Below the pieces are notes generated by a model. That model did not search any database. It had not been told where the DNA came from and saw only the letters and a list, made by a program, of their open reading frames with translations. The position numbers and the translations under genes are program-made. Shown piece by piece: positions 6,855 to 10,474 of a DNA stretch of 10,474 nucleotides. Position 1 is the stretch's first letter, and the number at the start of each line of letters is the position of its first letter. Origin of the DNA: Desulfovibrio sp. GTDB lineage: Bacteria > Desulfobacterota > Desulfovibrionia > Desulfovibrionales > Desulfovibrionaceae. Location: positions 3,092-13,565 of the forward strand of contig JAAUYX010000012.1 in the NCBI GenBank assembly GCA_014804905.1, in the 5' to 3' direction.

Positions 6855-8492
6855 TTATTCCCCGAGGCGCATGTGGGCGAGATAGTCCTGCTGAAAGCCC
6901 GGCGCTTCCGTGAGCTCGAGCACTTCGGCCCGGTCGCAGAGGGCGGCGAGCGCATTGAGCCTTTGCGGGCGCGCGGCAAGCAGCAAAGCCCCGGCAAGAG
7001 CGGTATTGCCCACGGCGAGGATTTTGCTTTCGGCGATTCCCGGCGCAAAGCCCAGGTCCTTGAGGTCCGCAATGCGCACATGCTCGCCGAGGGCCCCGGC
7101 CAGCGCCAGCCGCCGCAGTGCCGCAGGGGGAAGGTTCGCCGCCGCGCACACGGCCGCGAGCGCCACGGCGAAGGCCGCCTTGACCTTGAGCAGCAGCTCC
7201 ACATCCGCGGCCGAAAGCCAGAGCCCCAAGGGCAAGGGCAGGCGCGCGCCGCCCGGCCCGGACTCGACCTTCCCCGCCAGCGTGCGGGCCAGGGGCAGCG
7301 CGAGGGCACCGGGCGCGGCGAAATGGCCTTCCGCATCCAGCACTCCCAGCCGCAAGAGCAGGGCCAGGAGGGAAAGGTAGCCCGTGGCGCTGATGCCCGC
7401 CGCATCCCGGTCGCCAAAAGCCGGGCTTTCCTCCCCGAAAAGCACCGGCAGAAGCCCCTGCGGGCCGAGGCGGAACTCCGTGACAACGCCGGGGCCTGCC
7501 ATGCTGCCTCGCTCCGGGCCGATGCCCTCCAGCGCGGGCCCCAGCGGCACGCTGGCGAGGATGAGGCGCTCATCTTCCGTGAGCAGGGCGAGCTCGCCAT
7601 TGGTGCCGAGGTCCGCCAGCACGAAGGGGCGCGGCGTGTCTTCCTGAAGCAGTGCGGCCAGCCCGGCGCTGAGGTCCCCGCCCACAAAGGGCGCGGGCAA
7701 GGGCGGGATGATGACTGGGGGCAATTCCGGCAGCTCCACCGTGCAGGCCCCGACATGGGAGCGGCGATAGGGCGCCGCGCAGAGGCCGGCCACGTCGCGG
7801 CCGAGAAAGATGTCGGTCATGGCGGTGTTGGCCGCCACGCAGACGCGCAGGGGCGCGAGGTCGTCCCGGCCGAGCCTTTCCACGATGGCGCGCACGGCAT
7901 CCCGCACAAGCTGCCCCAGCCTAGCGAGCCCCTCGGGCGTGCGCGCACAGGCGAGACGCGACATGACATCCGCTCCGGCACCGGCCTGCGGATTGAGGAG
8001 GCTCCCCCCGGCAAGGACGCGGCCGGGGGCGTTGCTCTCTGCCTCCACCGCCACGGCCCGCCACTGGAGGGAGGTGGTGCCGAGGTCCACGCCCAGGACG
8101 ACGCTTTCACCCACACCCAGAGGTTCCTGCGGCTCCGGCTGTGCGTCCGCATCAGGAGCGGACGCGAAAGCCTCCTCGGGCACTTCCAGTTCGAGCGCGC
8201 AGGCTTCTGCCCCCGCCTCGGGGACAGTGCGGCGGCAGGCGAGCCGCCAGCCGGCCGCCACTTCCTGCGGAGACAGCACCGCCACATCCTCAGACAGAGG
8301 CGGCGGAACGTCCTTGAGATAGCGGACGCGGCAGCGCCCGCAGCGCCCGAGGCCCAGGCAGAGCGGCCGCGGCGCAAGCGCCCCGGAGAGCCAGATGGCG
8401 CTCGCGAGGTCCTCGCCGGGGCGCGCCCGGACTTCGGCCACGCGGGGGCCGGGCCCTGCTGCCGTCAGGCGCAGGATGACGTCAGCCATCAT
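6855..8492 (-). CDS. [2Fe-2S]/ASKHA protein, corrinoid reductive-activase-like (DUF4445, RACo/RamA type)
   Basis: 545 residues. An N-terminal plant-type ferredoxin domain carries Cys45-x5-Cys51-x2-Cys54 and Cys86, the four [2Fe-2S] ligands. After a Pro/Ala/Glu linker (about 105-128) comes an ASKHA ATPase core: phosphate loop VDLGTTS (135-141), NTAMTDIFLG (222-231), a second phosphate motif ADLGTNGE (293-300) and a Gly-rich SMAGPGV (330-336). RACo and RamA use ATP hydrolysis and a low-potential electron to return Co(II) corrinoid proteins to active Co(I) during methyl transfer. No corrinoid protein or methyltransferase gene is in the window, so the client is unknown. Its place two genes before the B12-dependent nrdJ is suggestive only. 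The start is ambiguous between adjacent ATGs at 8492 and 8489; a GGGCGGG stretch precedes them. It starts 12 nt after the secreted-protein stop. Confidence 0.85.
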   Translation of the reverse strand: MMADVILRLTAAGPGPRVAEVRARPGEDLASAIWLSGALAPRPLCLGLGRCGRCRVRYLKDVPPPLSEDVAVLSPQEVAAGWRLACRRTVPEAGAEACALELEVPEEAFASAPDADAQPEPQEPLGVGESVVLGVDLGTTSLQWRAVAVEAESNAPGRVLAGGSLLNPQAGAGADVMSRLACARTPEGLARLGQLVRDAVRAIVERLGRDDLAPLRVCVAANTAMTDIFLGRDVAGLCAAPYRRSHVGACTVELPELPPVIIPPLPAPFVGGDLSAGLAALLQEDTPRPFVLADLGTNGELALLTEDERLILASVPLGPALEGIGPERGSMAGPGVVTEFRLGPQGLLPVLFGEESPAFGDRDAAGISATGYLSLLALLLRLGVLDAEGHFAAPGALALPLARTLAGKVESGPGGARLPLPLGLWLSAADVELLLKVKAAFAVALAAVCAAANLPPAALRRLALAGALGEHVRIADLKDLGFAPGIAESKILAVGNTALAGALLLAARPQRLNALAALCDRAEVLELTEAPGFQQDYLAHMRLGE

Positions 8493-8504
8493 CCCGCCCG
8501 GCGC

Positions 8505-9005
8505 CTATTTCCAGAGGTTGCCGTACTTGGCGGCGATGCCGTCCGTGCGCTCCACGAGCTTGTCCACCAGCGCGTCGAGGTCCTCGGCGTTGACCGTGCC
8601 CACTTCGCGCGCGAGCAGGTAGCCGAGATAGCCCTTGCCCTGGCTGAACACCCAGCAGACGCCGTAGACCGAGCCCACGCCCGGCCGGCCAGGAAATTCC
8701 GGCGCAGTGTTGAGCAGCACGCGCAGTTCGGGGGCGTCGCGCTCCTCGTCGGCATTGAGGCGGAACAGGCTGCTCTGGTTGAAGCGCTCCTTGAGGCGCG
8801 TGCTCAACCGCGCGCCCAGGCTGTCCGTGCCGTCCAGCTGCACATTGACGACGGTGGTGCGGTCGGCGCCCGCCTGCGGGGCGTCCTGCACGGGTTTGCC
8901 CGCCTGGGGCACGGCCGGGGCGGCGGCGGATGCGGGCGCGGGGGCAAGGCAAAGGGCCGCCAGCAGGAGGGCGGCAAGAAAAAGGACCGGACGGATGGCG
9001 TGCAT
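8505..9005 (-). CDS. Small secreted protein of unknown function
   Basis: 166 residues; I do not recognise a family. Residues 1-28 form a good Sec signal peptide: a short basic start (MHAIR), a Leu/Ala core and an ASA cleavage site near 26-28. Cys19 inside the core lacks a lipobox, so this is probably not a lipoprotein. After an Ala/Pro/Gln-rich linker (29-48), the mature domain starts with TVVNVQLDGT (51-60) and contains RLKERFNQSSLFRL (70-83), ELRVLLNT (93-100), VYGVCWVF (113-120) and YLGYLLAREVG (126-136), with a helical end. The alternating strands suggest a compact alpha/beta periplasmic domain with a single mature cysteine (Cys117). GAGGA lies 6 nt before the ATG, a good ribosome binding site. 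It is first in the minus-strand unit, directly under a candidate promoter and 12 nt ahead of the corrinoid-activase-like gene. Confidence 0.82.
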   Translation of the reverse strand: MHAIRPVLFLAALLLAALCLAPAPASAAAPAVPQAGKPVQDAPQAGADRTTVVNVQLDGTDSLGARLSTRLKERFNQSSLFRLNADEERDAPELRVLLNTAPEFPGRPGVGSVYGVCWVFSQGKGYLGYLLAREVGTVNAEDLDALVDKLVERTDGIAAKYGNLWK

Positions 9006-9059
9006 GGATTTCCTCGCTGGCTTGGAGTGGACCGCGGGGGCGGCGGGGAGTCATGAAAA

Positions 9060-9088
9060 ATTTTATATTTTTTTTGGAAAAAGTCCAA
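9060..9088 (-). promoter_or_regulatory. Candidate sigma70-type promoter of the minus-strand unit
   Basis: On the minus strand TTGGAC (9088-9083) and TAAAAT (9065-9060) are separated by 17 nt. The -10 matches 5 of 6 consensus positions, the -35 only 3 of 6. An alternative -10, TATAAA, sits at 9067-9062. The site lies in the most AT-rich stretch of the window, about 55 nt upstream of the secreted-protein start. Confidence 0.5.
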
Positions 9089-9101
9089 TGGCGGCTTTTG
9101 C

Positions 9102-9118
9102 GCGGGATTTTTTCCCGC
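9102..9118. repeat. Short perfect hairpin in the divergent intergenic region
   Basis: GCGGGA (9102-9107) and TCCCGC (9113-9118) form a 6-bp inverted repeat around a TTTTT loop, between the two candidate divergent promoters. It could be a protein-binding dyad or a chance hairpin; nothing decides this in the sequence. Confidence 0.35.
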
Positions 9119-9168
9119 AGCGGCCTGTGCAGGCTGTGAAGAAAATGGCATATGGGCCTCACGATGGC

Positions 9169-9197
9169 TTGAACGCCGGATTTTTTTGGTGTAGTGT
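9169..9197 (+). promoter_or_regulatory. Candidate sigma70-type promoter of the transporter gene
   Basis: TTGAAC (9169-9174) and TAGTGT (9192-9197) are 17 nt apart; each matches 4 of 6 consensus bases, and a T-run (9181-9187) fills the spacer. Transcription would start near 9204, giving a leader of about 95 nt before the transporter ATG. The -10 is overlapped by an inverted repeat. Confidence 0.45.
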
Positions 9198-9214
9198 GGC
9201 ATCTCACAACACCA
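9187..9214. promoter_or_regulatory. Operator-like inverted repeat over the transporter -10
   Basis: Arms TGGTGTAGTG (9187-9196) and CACAACACCA (9205-9214) are complementary at 9 of 10 positions around an 8-nt spacer. Within it, TAGTGT-N6-TCACAA (9192-9209) has one perfect and one 4-of-6 half-site of the TTGTGA-N6-TCACAA motif used by CRP/FNR-family regulators and Rex. The location over the -10 and predicted start would fit repression. The regulator is not identifiable here. Confidence 0.4.
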
Positions 9215-9252
9215 TCCGCCGGGAATGATGGGGGCCGATGGTTGATGTCCGA

Positions 9253-9268
9253 CCCGGCTTGCGCCGGG
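9253..9268 (+). repeat. GC-rich stem-loop in the transporter 5' leader
   Basis: CCCGGC (9253-9258) and GCCGGG (9263-9268) form a perfect 6-bp stem with a TTGC loop, ending 19 nt before the Shine-Dalgarno sequence. It may stabilise the leader; it does not cover the ribosome binding site. Confidence 0.35.
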
Positions 9269-9287
9269 CCAAAACGGGATTTTCCAC

Positions 9288-9293
9288 AGGAGG
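9288..9293 (+). promoter_or_regulatory. Strong ribosome binding site fixing the transporter start
   Basis: AGGAGG at 9288-9293 with a 6-nt spacer to the ATG at 9300. This full Shine-Dalgarno decides the start and suggests high expression; it is the best ribosome binding site in the window. Confidence 0.85.
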
Positions 9294-9299
9294 GAAAGG

Positions 9300-10474
9300 A
9301 TGTCTCAGGCAAACTCCGACATTGTTATTGATCGGGGGAAATCGCAATTCTCCGATCTCTGGAAGAAGGAAGACTACTGGGCCATCTGGATCGGCCTCTT
9401 CCTTATCATCGTTGCCATCTGCCTGGTTTTCGGCGGCCAGAGCGAGCTGAAAGCCAAGTATGACCAGTACGCGGCCACGCTCAAGGGCGAGGCCGAAAAG
9501 CCCTTCAAGACCATCGAGTGGTACGACGCTTCCGCCGCGCAGAAGGGCCTTCAGGGCCAGAAGCTCCCCGCCGTGGCCGCGCTCATCAACTACATCAAGA
9601 CGCCGGCCCGCTGGAGCTCCAACCCGATGGACTCCCTCATCCTGAGCAAGGCTGACGCCGACAAGATGAACGCCTCCGTCCAGCCCAAGGTGGACGAGGC
9701 CAAGGCCGCCGAAGCAGCCGCGCTCGAGGCCGCCCAGGCCGCCCAGGCCATCGCCGCAGAGGCCGGCTATCAGGATGCCACGCTGAACGAGGCGGCCAGC
9801 AAGCTCATCGGAATGTGGCAGGGCGCCAAGAAGGCCACCGCCGACGCCTCCAAGAAGCTCGTCAAGCCCTTCAACCGCATTCCCACGCTCATCGTGCTCG
9901 GGCTCTGCCTCGGTGTGCTCGTCACTATCGGCGCGGCGGTCATGGGCTTCAACGTGGGCCGCTTCTTCGTGGCCTTCCTCTGCGTCTATGTGCTCTGCAT
10001 CATCGCCAATATCCTCGGCAACCAGGTGACCATGCGCCGCTACGGCGCCAATGCCGAAATCTGGTCCATCGCCATCGGCATGATCATCGCCAACACCATC
10101 GGCACGCCGAAATGGCTCCAGGAAGGCGCGCAGGTCGAATACTACATCAAGATCGGCCTCGTTCTGCTTGGTGCCGACGTGCTCTTCCACAAGATCATGG
10201 CCATCGGCATCCCGGGCATCTTCGTGGCCTGGGTGGTGACGCCCATCGTGCTCATCTCCACCTTCATCTTCGGCCAGAAGGTGCTCAAGATGCCGTCGCG
10301 CACCCTGAACATCGTCATCTCGGCCGATATGTCGGTGTGCGGCACCTCCGCGGCCATCGCCACTGCGGCCGCGGCCCGCGCCAAGAAGGAAGAGCTCACC
10401 CTCTCCCTCGGCCTCTCCATGACCTTCACCGCCATCATGATGATTGCCATGCCGGCCTTCATCAAGGCCGTGGG
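9300..10474 (+). CDS. YeiH/UPF0324-family putative sulfate/sulfite exporter-like membrane protein (3' partial)
   Basis: 391 complete codons are visible; the gene runs off the window. Residues 27-44 form a first membrane helix (WAIWIGLFLIIVAICLVF). Residues 45-190 are hydrophilic, with FKTIEWYDA (69-77) and an Ala/Glu/Gln-rich probably helical stretch (132-155). From about 193 on, hydrophobic helices follow one another (193-214, 221-240, 253-268, 282-296, 302-325, 366-390). SADMSVCGTSAAIA (341-354) matches the Ser-x-Cys-Gly-x-Ser-Ala motif of the YeiH family. That family is linked to export of sulfite or sulfate, but transport is unproven for most members. Typical YeiH proteins of about 350 residues lack the N-terminal helix plus soluble domain. 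The gene is divergent from the minus-strand unit. Codon use is strongly biased (mostly AAG, CTC, ATC, GGC), which with the ribosome binding site hints at an abundant protein. A role in sulfur-anion export is inference. Confidence 0.82.
   Translation, partial: MSQANSDIVIDRGKSQFSDLWKKEDYWAIWIGLFLIIVAICLVFGGQSELKAKYDQYAATLKGEAEKPFKTIEWYDASAAQKGLQGQKLPAVAALINYIKTPARWSSNPMDSLILSKADADKMNASVQPKVDEAKAAEAAALEAAQAAQAIAAEAGYQDATLNEAASKLIGMWQGAKKATADASKKLVKPFNRIPTLIVLGLCLGVLVTIGAAVMGFNVGRFFVAFLCVYVLCIIANILGNQVTMRRYGANAEIWSIAIGMIIANTIGTPKWLQEGAQVEYYIKIGLVLLGADVLFHKIMAIGIPGIFVAWVVTPIVLISTFIFGQKVLKMPSRTLNIVISADMSVCGTSAAIATAAAARAKKEELTLSLGLSMTFTAIMMIAMPAFIKAV

Noticed and set aside
6339..9056. A 905-residue open frame on the plus strand spanning three minus-strand genes
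   Set aside because: It runs antisense across the Rsm22-like, ASKHA and secreted-protein genes, has no recognisable motif and crosses their boundaries; a composition artefact.
9238..9450. A 70-codon plus-strand frame starting upstream of the transporter
   Set aside because: It has no ribosome binding site and overlaps the transporter in another frame; the AGGAGG at 9288 serves the ATG at 9300.
9700..9760. Short GCC-CAG-GCC-type direct repeats in the transporter gene
   Set aside because: They are codons of the Ala/Gln/Glu-rich helical segment, only two or three imperfect units, and do not form an independent repeat element.

Overview
The window is a GC-rich bacterial chromosome segment. Its gene set (a 'GAK'-type CofD-like protein, a B12-dependent ribonucleotide reductase, a DUF4445/ASKHA corrinoid activase and a YeiH-type sulfate/sulfite exporter-like protein) suggests a strictly anaerobic sulfidogenic Desulfovibrionaceae-like organism. 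This is judged from protein features only, because no rRNA or other taxonomic marker is present. I see no mobile element, CRISPR array, tRNA or rRNA gene.

Left block, plus strand (1-2918): the last 23 codons of mnmE (tRNA wobble-uridine modification GTPase) are followed by three tightly packed genes. These are a DEDDy-type 3'-5' exonuclease (1-nt gap), a CofD/YvcK-related protein (4-nt ATGA overlap) and an RluA-family pseudouridine synthase (4-nt ATGA overlap). They very probably form one transcription unit, and apart from the CofD-like protein its theme is RNA maturation. A strong hairpin lies between this operon and the convergent nrdJ.

Middle block, minus strand (9005 down to 2982): a small secreted protein of unknown function, a [2Fe-2S]/ASKHA corrinoid-activase-like protein, an Rsm22/METTL17-family SAM-dependent methyltransferase-like protein with Fe-S-type cysteines, and the adenosylcobalamin-dependent ribonucleotide reductase NrdJ. 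The first three are 12 and 9 nt apart. nrdJ follows after a 141-nt gap that holds a long inverted repeat and perhaps its own promoter. The block combines corrinoid and iron-sulfur biochemistry.

Right block (9006-10474): an unusually AT-rich divergent intergenic region of 294 bp holds a candidate minus-strand promoter for the middle block. It also holds a candidate plus-strand promoter, with an operator-like palindrome over its -10, for the YeiH/UPF0324-type transporter. The transporter has a strong Shine-Dalgarno sequence and runs off the window end. It has an extra N-terminal membrane segment and an Ala-rich hydrophilic domain of about 145 residues before the transporter core.

The best leads for something undescribed are the CofD-like gene inside an mnmE-linked RNA operon, the corrinoid activase/Rsm22-like/NrdJ cluster with its unknown secreted leader protein, and the palindrome over the transporter promoter.
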